Shown here: piece after piece, positions 47,331-55,159 of the stretch
Numbering within the stretch: the stretch's first letter is position 1
Layout: the number at the start of each line of letters is the position of its first letter
Assembly: GCF_004216715.1 (NCBI RefSeq)
Contig: NZ_SGXG01000001.1
Span: 4,324,501-4,388,500 of the forward strand
DNA from: Cecembia calidifontis
Lineage (GTDB): Bacteria > Bacteroidota > Bacteroidia > Cytophagales > Cyclobacteriaceae
Length of the DNA: 64,000 nt
Direction: 5' to 3'
Program-made: the position numbers and the translations under genes
The notes under the pieces: generated by a model
What the model saw: the letters and a program-made list of their open reading frames with translations, nothing else
What the model was told of the DNA's origin: nothing
The model's database searches: none

Positions 47331-47359
47331 AAGTCCTCTAGAATGATGTTAGAGGACTT
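47331..47359. terminator. Bidirectional terminator in IS4 element b
   Basis: AAGTCCTCTA (47331-47340) pairs with TAGAGGACTT (47350-47359), followed by seven more T. It lies 26 bases beyond the transposase stop on the minus strand and would also stop plus-strand transcripts entering the IS. Confidence 0.8.
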
Positions 47360-47384
47360 TTTTTTTGATTTCAAAAAGTACCCC

Positions 47385-48611
47385 CTATCCTGAGAGGAAT
47401 AATTGGGTTTGCATATTTTGAAGGTCTTTTTGAAATATACTTTTAAAGTAAGCTTCAGGAAAAAGTAAGAACTTTTCAAGACTGACGTAGGAGCAAAGAT
47501 TTTTTGCTGCTACCATGACCATGGTCGAGAAGTCTTCAGCCTCTTTTATCCGCTTATGTAGAACTGTAAACAGCAGGTTGAGTATTAATGCCATCCAAAT
47601 CTGGATTTTGATCCCGTTCTCGCTGTCCGACAAAAAATTTCTGAGCTCAAAATTCTGCTTTATCTGCTTGAAAAGCACTTCGATAACCCACCTGTTCTTA
47701 TACAGAAGAGCTATGGTCAATGCATCCAATCCCTTAAGATTGGTGATAAATTCCAGCGTTTCACCGCTTTCAGGGTCAGCATAAACCACCAGTCTGGCCT
47801 CAACTGTCCGAGAAACTCCCTTCTCCCTGTAGCTCAGTGAGATAATCTGGTCCTTGATGATATCAATAGCATGCGTACAGTCAAACTCACTGACCACTTC
47901 ATATCTTGCATTGTCTTTTTTTCTGGTCACAAAATATCTGTTTGAACTGTCCCATTTTTCAAAGCAGGAATAGCGGTTATATCCCTTGTCGAAAACAGCT
48001 ATCCCATGCTCAGGCAGATCCATCACTTTTAAAAACATATTTTCATTTGTGGCCGCAGAACGGATACATATAAAATTGGGAACGCCTTCTGCCAGATTCA
48101 TTTTAGCAAAAATCTTGGCACCTCCTTTTTTCTTTCCGTTCAGGGGATTGCGTCCGGCCCCTTTGAGGATTTCCTTGAACAGCGTGACCGTTGAGGAATC
48201 AAAAACCTCAACACGGCTGGGGTCGACCTCTCCACCGATATCAAGCCAATTTCCTACCAAAGATGCCCTATAGTATGAATACAGCCCTTTGTACAGTTGC
48301 TCAAAAACACGATAACTGCGCTTACGGTTTGCATCAGAAAGAGTACTCCTTGCAGGCAGCTGCTTCATTCCAAAAGGAATAAGCTTGGTAATGATCAGGC
48401 CGATGTTTTTGCATACCTCTCTTAGACTGCTGTTTCTGGTCAACACGGCATAAAAAATACAGATAAAGTGATCACTTGTTTTAAGTTTCTTGTAGTACCT
48501 ATCCGAGTTTTCTTCCTCAACGACCTGATTGAATAGCTCTTTGGGAATAAGAGAAAGAAGTTGGGCGATGATAGGATGCCCAGACAAAAATTTATGCTTA
48601 ACTTGAGACAT
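47385..48611 (-). CDS. IS4-family transposase (element b)
   Basis: 408 residues from the ATG at 48611 (MSQVKHKFLSGHPIIAQLLS), preferred to the frame start at 48638. DDE motifs: VEVFDSSTVTLFKEILKGAG (first Asp), HGIAVFDKGYNRYSCFEKW (second Asp), YKNRWVIEVLFKQIKQNFEL (YREK-type Glu). It belongs to a different subgroup from element a, since the two share only the catalytic motifs. Intact. Confidence 0.93.
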   Translation of the reverse strand: MSQVKHKFLSGHPIIAQLLSLIPKELFNQVVEEENSDRYYKKLKTSDHFICIFYAVLTRNSSLREVCKNIGLIITKLIPFGMKQLPARSTLSDANRKRSYRVFEQLYKGLYSYYRASLVGNWLDIGGEVDPSRVEVFDSSTVTLFKEILKGAGRNPLNGKKKGGAKIFAKMNLAEGVPNFICIRSAATNENMFLKVMDLPEHGIAVFDKGYNRYSCFEKWDSSNRYFVTRKKDNARYEVVSEFDCTHAIDIIKDQIISLSYREKGVSRTVEARLVVYADPESGETLEFITNLKGLDALTIALLYKNRWVIEVLFKQIKQNFELRNFLSDSENGIKIQIWMALILNLLFTVLHKRIKEAEDFSTMVMVAAKNLCSYVSLEKFLLFPEAYFKSIFQKDLQNMQTQLFLSG

Positions 48612-48644
48612 ATTGTTGGTTCTTGGTCGAAACAACAATATAAA

Positions 48645-48680
48645 AAAGATGGGTAAGTTCCAAAAGAGCTGCCCATCTTT
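48645..48680 (-). terminator. Hairpin upstream of transposase b
   Basis: AAAGATGGG (48645-48653) pairs with CCCATCTTT (48672-48680); on the minus strand the stem is followed by TTT. It lies between the right IR and the transposase start. Confidence 0.6.
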
Positions 48681-48764
48681 GATTTTTGTACTATTCTAGG
48701 ATTTTATTTTTTATCTTGTATCAGTTCTCGGACGACAGTAAATCCCAATCCATAATACCTTCTT

Positions 48765-49182
48765 GCTGATCGGGATTTATAATCCCGATCCGCGACACTT
48801 AGGATTTACAATCCCATTTTAACCGCATCGAACGTAAGGAATCCCCCAAAGGGCGCAAAAATCACTTCGGCGTTCTATAAAAATCAAGGTTTCATATCGT
48901 CGGCGTCGGACGATTCATTTTTTCAGAACAGCAGTGCGCCGACTCGGGAAACGGACTGGTCACCATTTGCCCGGGGTTGAAACCCCAGGCTACCAACAGG
49001 CAGGCCCTACAGGCCTGTTTTTCAAAATCAACGATTACACGTCTACTGGCCTTCGTGAAAATCCCTAAGCCTCGCGCCTAATTTTATTTCCTTTCATGGG
49101 GTGAGCATAGAAAAACACCAAAATCCCTAACAACATAAAATCAAGGTAATTCGTGAAATTGGTGTAATTCGTGGACTTTTTA
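48765..49182. repeat. R1 intergenic repeat, copy E
   Basis: Full unit from GCTGATCGGGATTTATAATC; core at 48896-49018. A second, IS-split copy of the leading palindrome lies just before it (47270-47295 joined to 48741-48760), so the leading hairpin was duplicated at this site. Confidence 0.8.
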
Positions 49183-49540
49183 TCCGCGACCATCCGCCAA
49201 ATCCGCGTCATCGGCGTTCTATTCCCAACCCATGTTCCATATCGTCAGCGTCGGACAATCAAATTCTTTAACCGATCAGTGCGCCGACTCTGGAAACGGG
49301 CTGGGCACCATTTGCCCGGGGTTGAAACCCCAGGCTACCAATAGGCAGGCCCTTCAGGCCTGTTTTTCAAAATCAACGATTACACGTCTACTGGCCTTCG
49401 TGAAAATCCCTAAGCCTCGCGCCTAATTTTCTTACCCTTGCTTGGTATAAGGGCAGAAAAAGACCAAAACCCCTAACAACATCAAAATTTAGTTAATAAG
49501 TGAGATTTGTGTAATTCCTGCCTGCGGCAGGCAGGCGTGG
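49183..49540. repeat. R1 intergenic repeat, copy F
   Basis: Lacks the leading GATCGGGATT hairpin and begins with CCGCGACCATCCGCC. Core at 49241-49363 and the CCTGCC-tgc-GGCAGG hairpin near the end. The first 46 bases are repeated directly at 49541-49588 before copy G. Confidence 0.75.
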
Positions 49541-49593
49541 ACTTTTTATCCGCGACCATCCGCCAAATCCGCGTCATCGGCGTTCTATTCCCC

Positions 49594-50018
49594 TCTGATC
49601 GGGATTTATAATCCCGATCCGTGATACTTAGGATTTACAATCCCATTTTAACCGCCTCGAACGTAAGGAATTCCCCAAAAGGCGCAAAAATCACCCAAAT
49701 CCGGGTTTTCGGCGTTCTAAATAGATCCATGTTCCATATCGTCGGCGTGGGACGATTCATTTTTTCAGGAGATCCGTGCGCCGACTCTGGAAACGGGCTG
49801 GGCACCATTTGCCCGGGGTGTAAACCCCAGGCTACCAACAGGCAGGCCCTACAGGCCTTTATCTTAAAAATCACCGATTCAGCTACCGGCTTTCGTGAAA
49901 ATCCCTAAGCCTCGCGCCTAATTTTCTTACCCTTGCTTGGTATAAGGGCAGAAAAAGACCAAAACCCCTAACAACATCAAAATTTAGTTAATTAGTGAGA
50001 TTTGTGTAATTCGTGGAC
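49594..50018. repeat. R1 intergenic repeat, copy G
   Basis: Full unit starting CTCTGATCGGGATTTATAAT; core at 49738-49858. The core stem loop differs (GGGGTGTAAACCCC). A 95-codon frame here (49621-49908) is repeat-derived. Confidence 0.8.
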
Positions 50019-50166
50019 CTCTTTTTCCCATTTCGGTTTCATATCGTCGGCGTCGGACGATTCAATTATTCTGAAGAACAGTGCGCCGACTCGGGAAACG
50101 GACTGGTCACCATTTGCCCGGGGTTGAAACCCCGGGCTACCAATAGGCAGGCCCTACAGGCCTGTT
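50019..50166. repeat. R1 intergenic repeat, copy H (core only)
   Basis: Only the core (50043-50165) with a perfect CCCGGGGTT/AACCCCGGG stem and the CAGGCC/GGCCTG stem. The tail is replaced by R2-type sequence. Confidence 0.75.
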
Positions 50167-50819
50167 AAGCTAAGACCAAAATCATCCATCTGAGGAGACC
50201 CAGCGCCTCTTTTTAATCTTCTGAGAAATTTATCCCTTTTTCTCCCTGACCCTCTGCGACTTCTCCGTGTATCTCGGTGTAATTCAAAAAATTGATCTCC
50301 TAAAGAACAAAGCGCCTCAACCCTTCAAAACTCCAACCTGACAACCATGACAACTCTTTATTCTCCATTCTTCACTCCTCATTCCTCATTTCTCATACTT
50401 CATTCCTCATTCTCCATTCTTTCCCCTCCTTGTATCTCAGTGACTTCTCCGTGTAGCTCGGTGTAATTGAAAAACCCCTTTGGTTCAAGTCTTCTGACCT
50501 GCCCGAGGCAGACAGGCTTGGACCTCTTTATTATAATCAAAGACTGTAAATTCAACTCCTATCGGAGTTTTGAGGGGCGGTTAACACGGATCAACCTTCC
50601 CCGGGTGGCGACCCGGGGCAAATAACCTTCGGTATTGGACGCTAACCGCGTCCCAGACCCCATATAGAATAAAACACCCAAACTTTCCTGGCTGCACCCC
50701 ATTCTTCATTCCTAATTCTTCCTTCTAAACTATCCCCCCAACCCAACAACCATGACAACCCGACAACAACGACAACCCCTCATCCAACATCCCACATCCC
50801 CCATTCTTCATTCCTAATT
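50167..50819. other. Gene-free mosaic of R2, R3 and satellite-like tracts
   Basis: R2 segments with TCTCCGTGTATCTCGGTGTA lie at about 50255-50300 and 50430-50475. R3 copy 2 is at 50477-50657. From 50698 a roughly 115-bp satellite-like unit (CTAATTCTTC..., then ACAACCATGACAACCC...) runs to 50819. Most of that unit is found again at 53651-53736 on the other side of the IS4/IS256 nest. No gene. Confidence 0.65.
50477..50657. repeat. R3 intergenic repeat, copy 2
   Basis: Colinear with 33192-33407, with the same order of hairpins (AACTCC/GGAGTT, CCCCGGGT/ACCCGGGG, GGACGC/GCGTCC). It lacks the internal duplication seen in copy 1. Confidence 0.75.
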
Positions 50820-50845
50820 TAATGCCGTTAAGTTAAGGAATGTGA

Positions 50846-52048
50846 TTAAATAGATTTGTAATTCATTGAGTATTTCAGTTTAGCTCTGAATTTCCGCTTG
50901 AATACCTGGTTTCTTTTTGAATATTCTATTTTGGAAGCGATTTTCTTTACATATTTCTGGATAATCTGCTCCAATTCACCAATTAAATCTCTGATTTTAA
51001 GAATCAGGGATTTTGTTTTTGACAATGCATAAGTTTTATTGATTATCAAGGTCCTTGCTGACTTTGATGTCCGTCCTGTTTTGGTTTTTGGCTCCACATC
51101 ATAGCAAAGAATATTGCAGAGTGATATGATCAGGGTCTTAGCATAGAAGTCCTGCTGGACCGCCCATGCTGTTTTGCCGGAAAAATCAGATACTTCAAGT
51201 CTTGATTTGATCAGTTTATATGCTTCTTCTATTCCCCATCTCTGTTTGTACAGGTTTATTAGAGAGGAGGCTGTATATTTTTTCCTGTCCAACAGCGAAG
51301 TCGCATATATTGAAATCTTACCCTTCTTATTCTTTTTCTTGATCAGTCTTACGGTCATGGTTTGGGATAACGAGGGATACTTTTCAAGCAGCCATCTGTA
51401 TTTTGGAGGGAGTATTAATGTATATTCCGCATCAGAGGAACTACTTCGGGAAAAATCTTCGACACATTTCCACCAATTGTCTTTCATCCTGAAAAGAAAG
51501 TCGGCCCCTTTTCCTTTCAATTCGAAAAAAAGTCTCAGTGATGCATAATACCTGTCGCACACAAGAAGATCCCCTTCTTTAATATGTCCAAGATGGGCAT
51601 GACATAGGGTGGCTTCCGAAGTGGTGTAGCTTTCCATACCGGCATCCAGTACAAGGCCGTTGTAAACATCATACAGGTAAGATATCCTGCTCATGTAATG
51701 TCCCGCATCCGCATTGGGCCCAAAACCATGATAGCTGAACTTCTCTGACATGGAGGGATGATCCGGGAGTTCAAGTGTTGAACCATCAACAGAAAGCACC
51801 CTATGCCCCTTCCATTTCTTGAACTTTGCATGTTGGTAAAAAAGACTGCAGATCAAACCGTTAAGCTTTTTAAAAACTGTATAGCACAGTTTTTTCCTGG
51901 CCTGGGTAAATGCACTTTTAGTGGGCGATAAGGAAGATTCCCCAAAAAACTCTTCAAGGCAGATATTAAGTCCTTTGTTGCTCTTTGACAAAATAAAAAG
52001 CACAAGAACTTCAAAGGAAAAGAAACGGTCACGAAGAAAATCTTTCAC
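50846..52048 (-). pseudogene. IS4-family transposase (element c), 5' end cut off by IS256
   Basis: The remaining 400-residue frame has the DDE motifs: VLSVDGSTLELPDHPSM (first Asp), GDLLVCDRYYASLRLF (second Asp), LYKQRWGIEEAYKLIKSRL (Glu). The GTG at 52048 is not a likely native start. After removal of IS256, the frame continues upstream into 53506-53560, giving residues such as FKLKLSYEKFIIESRTSVKD before the present start. So roughly 20-30 N-terminal residues are separated by the insertion. An internal start might still yield a shortened protein. Confidence 0.8.
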
Positions 52049-52130
52049 CGAAGTCCTACTTTCGATGGGGACTATGACAAAAACTGTGTAAGTTGGTTTT
52101 ACTACTTACGAAGTTAAAGTTGTACCTCGA

Positions 52131-52171
52131 AATTCCCTGTGTGATTTAGAAGAAATCGCACAGGGAATTTG
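52131..52171 (+). terminator. 18-bp hairpin upstream of the IS256 transposase
   Basis: AAATTCCCTGTGTGATTT (52131-52148) pairs with 52154-52171 across loop AGAAG, with a single G-T wobble. It lies between the IR and the transposase start, where it can block or fold incoming transcripts. Confidence 0.65.
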
Positions 52172-52245
52172 AGGAACCCGCGGTAGGCGACTCCCCGGTC
52201 TGTGTGTGGACAATTTCTTACCTTTATAACACACAGATTACAAAA

Positions 52246-53451
52246 ATGAAAAAAGAAGATCTCCTAAATGATGACTTCCTCAAGCAGTTCAGGACTGCCG
52301 GGGAGCTTAATTCCTTCCTTCAACAGCTTCAGAAAAGAGCCGTTGAGAAAATGCTTGAAGGTGAGCTGGATGCCCATCTTGGCTATGAAAAGCATCAGAA
52401 TTCCGATAATCCCAATTCAAGGAACGGCTATTCCACCAAAACAATAAAAAATACTTTTGGAGAGACTGAAATCAGAGTCCCGAGAGACCGGGACGGCAGC
52501 TTTGAGCCTGCCCTTGTGCCCAAACGCAGAAGCATGGCGGAGGGCGTTGAAAACGTGATCATATCCATGTATGCCAAGGGAATGTCAAACCAGGACATCG
52601 AGGAACAGATCCGGGAGCTTTATGACATCAATGTTTCCTCCTCCACCATCTCAAGGGTTACCGGTGCCGTAGCGGAGGATATTGTTGCATGGAGAAACAG
52701 ACCGCTTGACCCTGTTTACCTGATCGTCTGGATGGACGGTATATCCTTCAAAGTCAGGGAGAACTCCAAAGTGGTCAACAAGACCGTTTACATTGCCGTT
52801 GGCCTCAGGACAAACGGTCTCAAGGAGATCCTCGGCCTTTGGCTCGGCAGGAATGAATCTTCGGCTTTCTGGATGGGGGTACTCACCGACCTGAAGGCCA
52901 GAGGGGTTGAAGATATTCTTATAACAGCAACTGACAACCTGAACGGGTTTACTGATACAATAAAGGCCTCATTTCCTCAGTCCGTCACCCAGATATGTGT
53001 TGTACACCAGATCAGAAACGCTTGCAGATATGTCGTATGGAAAGACCGCAGGGCCTTTACAAGGGATATGAAGGAAATTTATACTGCCCCTACCAAGGAG
53101 GCCGCATGGGCTGCCCTTAACGATTTTGCCAAAAAATGGGATTCAAAATACTCGTATGCCATCAAAAGCTGGAGGGACAACTGGGACGAACTCACCGTTT
53201 TCTTCGATTACCCGGCAGAAATCCGCAAAATCATCTATACCACCAACCTGATTGAAAATCTCAATGGAAAGATCAGAAAATACACCAAAAACAAGCTCTC
53301 TTTCCCGACAGATGATGCCGTAATGAAGTCTGTTTTTCTCGCTGCAAGAGAAGCATCGAAAAAATGGACTATGCCTATCAGAGACTGGGGAGCTATTCTT
53401 AACAGTTTCCTGCTTATATTTGGTGATAGGGTCAGGCTTCTTGAAACCTGA
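52246..53451 (+). CDS. IS256-family transposase
   Basis: 401 residues from the ATG at 52246 (MKKEDLLNDDFLKQFRTAGE); the frame also extends to a GTG at 52204. Signatures: EKMLEGELDAHLGYEKHQ near the N-terminus, DRDGSFEPALVPK, the first catalytic Asp in YLIVWMDGISFKVRE, ITATDNLNGFTDTIKASFPQ (second Asp) with VTQICVVHQIRNACRYV, and the C-terminal YTTNLIENLNGKIRKYTKN with the Glu. Intact and probably functional. Confidence 0.95.
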   Translation: MKKEDLLNDDFLKQFRTAGELNSFLQQLQKRAVEKMLEGELDAHLGYEKHQNSDNPNSRNGYSTKTIKNTFGETEIRVPRDRDGSFEPALVPKRRSMAEGVENVIISMYAKGMSNQDIEEQIRELYDINVSSSTISRVTGAVAEDIVAWRNRPLDPVYLIVWMDGISFKVRENSKVVNKTVYIAVGLRTNGLKEILGLWLGRNESSAFWMGVLTDLKARGVEDILITATDNLNGFTDTIKASFPQSVTQICVVHQIRNACRYVVWKDRRAFTRDMKEIYTAPTKEAAWAALNDFAKKWDSKYSYAIKSWRDNWDELTVFFDYPAEIRKIIYTTNLIENLNGKIRKYTKNKLSFPTDDAVMKSVFLAAREASKKWTMPIRDWGAILNSFLLIFGDRVRLLET

Positions 53452-53557
53452 CCATAAAACCATAATTTGAAGTTTACACACTTATCGGGATAGTGTCTTT
53501 CGATGATAAATTTTTCATAACTTAGTTTTAACTTGAATTCATTTACAATTAAAGTTT

Positions 53558-53593
53558 TAAGGCTTCCAGCACTCCCTGCTTTCGGAAGCCTTA
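53558..53593 (-). terminator. Hairpin in the leader of IS4 element c
   Basis: TAAGGCTTCC (53558-53567) pairs with GGAAGCCTTA (53584-53593). It lies between the right IR of element c and the original transposase start. Confidence 0.6.
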
Positions 53594-53811
53594 TTTTATA
53601 CCTCTAATATAATGAATTTCAGTTAATTAACCACTAACTAAACGGCATTAATTCCTAATTCTTCATTCTAGACTATCCCCCCAACCCAACAACCATGACA
53701 ACCCGACAACAACGACAACCCCTCATCCAACATCCCTTGTCACGTCCTGATTTTACTTGACACTTTTTTCTTTGTTTTTTCTTTTATTTTCAATCCTCTT
53801 AAATGCCCTAG

Positions 53812-53887
53812 AGCCCAAGTAAGGAGACCTGTCAAGGCCGGAGCGAAGCGACGTTTATATAGCCTTGACAGGTCTCTGTCTTGGGCT
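53812..53887 (-). terminator. Long hairpin at the 3' end of IS3 orfB (left copy)
   Basis: An outer stem AGCCCAAG/CTTGGGCT (53812-53819, 53880-53887) and an inner perfect 15-bp stem (53824-53838 with 53862-53876). The orfB stop codon lies in the loop, so the last codons are part of the stem. Confidence 0.65.
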
Positions 53888-54733
53888 ACTTTTGCGTTTG
53901 AGAGATGAAAACACTGTTAGTCCCTCATGTACCTCAATCGGCTTCTTCATATTTAATGAACAATGTGGCCTCTTTTCATTGTAGGCCCATACTCCATGCC
54001 TTACTGCTGCAAACGCTTCTTTGAGATTCTTAAACCTGTCCCCAAGTTTATATTCAATCTTCAGAATCCCGTTAACCCGCTCTGCCATTGCATTATCATA
54101 GCAATTCCCTGCTTCTCCCATACTGGACTTTATACCTTCCTTTTCCAGTAATTCAGTATAAATCTTACTGCAATACTGAAAGCCCCTATCTGAGTGATGA
54201 ACAATGCCTTCTGTTGACGGACATTGTTCTATCGCCATTTTTAAGGCTTCTACAGCACATTTTGACTCAAGCGTATTCCCCAAATACCATCCTACTATCT
54301 TCCTGCTGTATGCATCGGTAATAAGATACAGGTACCTGAAGGAATCCCCGACACGGATATAGGTTATGTCCGAAACCCAGGCCTGATGGGCAGTGGTCCA
54401 GACATTGCCATTGAACAGATCCTCATATTTACTGTAGCGCATAAATGACTGCGTTGTAACAACATACTTCCTCTTGCGCTTGACCAGCAAGCCTTCAGAA
54501 CGCAACAACTCAAAGAGCCTGTCCCTTCCTATGCTGATCTCCAACCTCACCGCATCTTCTCTGATCAACTCCTGAAGCTTTCTTGTGCCCATCATCGGAT
54601 GCGTCCTCCGGTAATCCCGGACAAGCTCCAATACCAGGTCGTATTGTGCTTCCTCCTTCAACTTGGAGTCCATCCAACCATAATATGCTGACCTACTGTA
54701 ACCAAAGTAAGTACAACCGGACTTAACGCTCAC
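53855..54733 (-). CDS. IS3-family transposase OrfB (left copy)
   Basis: 292 residues, identical to the right-hand copy. Integrase core (rve) with DDE residues in QAWVSDITYIRVGDSF, IVHHSDRGFQYCSKIY and NCYDNAMAERVNGILKIEY. The N-terminus SVKSGCTYFGYSRSAYYGW corresponds to the HTH_21-type linker. It normally forms part of an OrfAB fusion made by -1 frameshifting at a run of nine A (T9 on the plus strand at 54770-54778). Here orfA is truncated, so the left copy cannot make a full OrfAB. Confidence 0.93.
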   Translation of the reverse strand: MSVKSGCTYFGYSRSAYYGWMDSKLKEEAQYDLVLELVRDYRRTHPMMGTRKLQELIREDAVRLEISIGRDRLFELLRSEGLLVKRKRKYVVTTQSFMRYSKYEDLFNGNVWTTAHQAWVSDITYIRVGDSFRYLYLITDAYSRKIVGWYLGNTLESKCAVEALKMAIEQCPSTEGIVHHSDRGFQYCSKIYTELLEKEGIKSSMGEAGNCYDNAMAERVNGILKIEYKLGDRFKNLKEAFAAVRHGVWAYNEKRPHCSLNMKKPIEVHEGLTVFSSLKRKSSPRQRPVKAI

Positions 54734-55009
54734 TTCTTCAGGCCTTTTTGAAACAGTCCGTTGCCAAAGTTTTTTTTTAAATCCGTCTTGTATTCATCAT
54801 TTGCAACATCTATCAGCGTCTCAAGCATCTTGTTGGCAACTATCGAATCGGCCAAGGCAAGTTTTAACCTCTTGTTCTCCTCTTCCAGTTCCTTAAGTCT
54901 TCTCTTCTCATCCATAGTCTCTATTCTAACCCTTTTGTTCAACAAATGATCCCTGCCAAAGGACCTGACCCACCTCTGGATCGTCTCCGCTCCTCTAATA
55001 TCATACTTC
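54730..55009 (-). pseudogene. IS3-family OrfA, 5'-truncated
   Basis: Same sequence as the C-terminal 90 codons of the intact orfA at 56002-56382 except V-A-N in place of V-S-N near the end. The HTH region is missing because the neighbouring IS copy begins at 55010. An internal ATG at 54945 could start a 71-residue coiled-coil peptide. Confidence 0.88.
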
Positions 55010-55083
55010 TGTCACGTCCTGATTTTACTTGACACTTTTTTCTTTGTTTTTTCTTTTATTTTCAATCCTCTTAAATGCCCTAG

Positions 55084-55159
55084 AGCCCAAGTAAGGAGAC
55101 CTGTCAAGGCCGGAGCGAAGCGACGTTTATATAGCCTTGACAGGTCTCTGTCTTGGGCT
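55084..55159 (-). terminator. Long hairpin at the 3' end of IS3 orfB (right copy)
   Basis: Same structure as at 53812-53887: an 8-bp outer stem and a perfect 15-bp inner stem, with the orfB stop codon in the loop. Confidence 0.65.

Larger units (their letters stand above)
47296..48740 (-). mobile_element. IS4-family insertion sequence (element b), inserted in an R1 hairpin
   Basis: The ends are TACTGTCGTCCGA (47296) and inverted TCGGACGACAGTA (ending 48740). A 9-bp direct repeat AATCCCAAT flanks it (47287-47295 and 48741-48749). Without the IS the flanks read GATCGGAATTTATAATCCCAATCC, the leading palindrome of an R1 unit. 1,445 bp. A strong hairpin with T-run (47331-47359) lies beyond the transposase stop. 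Confidence 0.93.
52068..53497 (+). mobile_element. IS256-family insertion sequence nested in IS4 element c
   Basis: The left end GGGACTATGACAAAAACTGT and the right end (read inward) GACACTATCCCGATAAGTGT form an imperfect inverted repeat with aligned ACTAT and GTGTAA blocks. The 8-bp direct repeat TTTCGATG lies at 52060-52067 and 53498-53505. 1,430 bp. Transposase orientation is opposite to the host IS4. Confidence 0.9.
50820..53650 (-). mobile_element. IS4-family insertion sequence (element c), split by an IS256-family element
   Basis: The inverted ends TAATGCCGTTAAGTTA (50820) and TAACTAAACGGCATTA (ending 53650) are flanked by a 10-bp direct repeat ATTCCTAATT (50810-50819 and 53651-53660). 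Removing the nested IS256 (1,430 bp plus 8-bp duplication) leaves an IS of about 1.39 kb. A hairpin TAAGGCTTCC/GGAAGCCTTA (53558-53593) lies in its 5' leader. Confidence 0.9.
53738..55009 (-). mobile_element. IS3-family element, left copy, truncated
   Basis: Begins with TGTCACGTCCTGATTTTACT and is colinear with the right copy for 1,272 bp, then stops at 55009 where the left end of the next copy starts. It lacks the right inverted repeat and the first third of orfA. Only two base differences from the right copy were noticed (near 54658 and 54807). Confidence 0.9.

Noticed and set aside
48765..50166. CRISPR array
   Set aside because: Units are hundreds of bases long with imperfect internal hairpins and unequal spacing; no short identical repeats with unique spacers and no cas gene in the window.
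52204..52245. Upstream GTG start for the IS256 transposase
   Set aside because: The added residues (WTISYLYNTQIT) are not part of the family N-terminus; the ATG at 52246 gives the usual start.
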